Below, piece after piece: positions 13,406 through 13,871 of a DNA stretch of 13,871 nucleotides. The notes beneath the pieces were generated by a model. The model had not been told where the DNA came from, ran no database searches, and saw only the letters and a program-made list of their open reading frames with translations. Numbering within the stretch: the first letter of the stretch is position 1; each line of letters starts with the position of its first letter. Source of the DNA: UBA4064 sp050179135. Its GTDB lineage: Bacteria > Desulfobacterota > Desulfobacteria > Desulfobacterales > Desulfatirhabdiaceae. A program made the translations under genes and the position numbers. The DNA lies in NCBI GenBank assembly GCA_050179135.1, contig JBFXFK010000132.1:1-13871 (forward strand). The letters are read 5' to 3'.

Positions 13406-13871
13406 GCCACATCTCCCGCCCAAGCTCCAAATTGATCTCCGCCTGGACTGTTTTCTTGACCATTTCCGGATCATCCAAAGCGTCAGCCGATGCGGCAAGT
13501 TTCAGGAACCGGCCAAACAGCCTGACCAGATGGTCGTTGACCCGTTTGGCCGGCCCCTGTGACTGGGATTTTTGCCAGTGAACCGGTGAGTCGAACGCGG
13601 CGCTCGCCTTCAGAACATGTTCGCAGGCAGACACCATGACATCCCGTATCCACGCCACCCGGTGATCGGTGTAGGCAATTTCTCCCTCAAACCCCAGAAA
13701 ACCGGACGGGATCAGCCTGCCTTCTTTTTCATATCTGCGGTACCCGCCTGTTCCCCGGAGCACGATATGGGAATGGGACAACAGATTGGCGGTCCGGTCC
13801 AGCCGGTCCAGCAGATTATTCTTCTGTAAAAACATCCGGTTGTCGGCAAGATCGGAAAGGGTGCTGTCCGG
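13392..13871 (-). CDS. Unrecognised protein, C-terminal part (cut by window edge)
   Basis: I do not recognise this protein. The frame is open from the window edge to a TGA at 13392-13394 and yields at least 159 residues. An internal ATG at 13835 is probably not the start, because 12 further coding-like codons (ending DLADNR) precede it. The sequence is soluble, charged and mixed-helical, with NNLLDRLDRTANLLSHSHIV, GTGGYRRYEKEGRLIPSG, and a C-terminal helical stretch rich in Glu and Arg (EINLELGREMWREEP). No metal, nucleotide or membrane motif is evident. Codon use looks genuine and the flavoprotein gene converges on it. Confidence 0.65.
   Translation of the reverse strand, partial: PDSTLSDLADNRMFLQKNNLLDRLDRTANLLSHSHIVLRGTGGYRRYEKEGRLIPSGFLGFEGEIAYTDHRVAWIRDVMVSACEHVLKASAAFDSPVHWQKSQSQGPAKRVNDHLVRLFGRFLKLAASADALDDPEMVKKTVQAEINLELGREMWREEP

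Overview
The window is a stretch of an anaerobic bacterial chromosome, most likely a sulfate-reducing Desulfobacterota (Desulfobacterales-like) member. That placement is an inference. It rests on the early-cobalt (anaerobic, Cbi-type) corrin pathway, a DUF3786 protein carrying a corrinoid-protein-type Fe-S motif, an iron-sulfur flavoprotein, and moderately GC-rich coding DNA with AT-richer, repeat-rich spacers. Two runs of exactly 100 N (2053-2152 and 4770-4869) are scaffold gaps of unknown true length. They cut three genes (btuD, btuF, cbiC).

Layout. Positions 1-369 hold no convincing gene. A sigma70-like promoter (370-398), a cobalamin riboswitch (about 408-609) and an intrinsic terminator (642-686) form a complete B12-sensing leader. 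Behind it lies one tightly packed plus-strand operon, mostly with ATGA-type overlaps: btuC, btuD (cut by gap 1), btuF (N-terminus in gap 1), cbiA, cbiC (cut by gap 2), cbiL, cbiD, a cbiE-cbiT fusion, and cbiF (ends 8834). The leader therefore probably controls both corrinoid import (BtuCDF) and six biosynthetic genes for the middle of the corrin ring pathway. Cobaltochelatase, CbiG, CbiH, CbiJ, CbiP, CbiB and nucleotide-loop genes are not seen, so they must be elsewhere or in a gap.

Downstream of the operon, a polar amino-acid-type periplasmic binding protein (8938-9711) and an M20D amidohydrolase (9779-11089) form a pair separated by a weak hairpin. A 205-bp element with 35-bp inverted arms (11114-11318) separates them from a DUF3786 protein (11384-12199). 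That protein's N-terminal cysteine spacing matches the [4Fe-4S] domain of the corrinoid iron-sulfur protein large subunit.

Positions 12200-12733 are a gene-free repeat island. It contains a degenerate heptamer tract and two 61-bp direct repeats flanking four REP-like palindromes in nested inverted order. An iron-sulfur flavoprotein gene follows (12734-13330). The window ends in the C-terminal part of an unrecognised minus-strand gene (13392 to the edge).

No clearly new multi-gene system is visible. The points most worth following are the likely ATT start of cbiA, the corrinoid-protein-type cluster on DUF3786, the composite repeat island, and the long palindrome at 11.1-11.3 kb.
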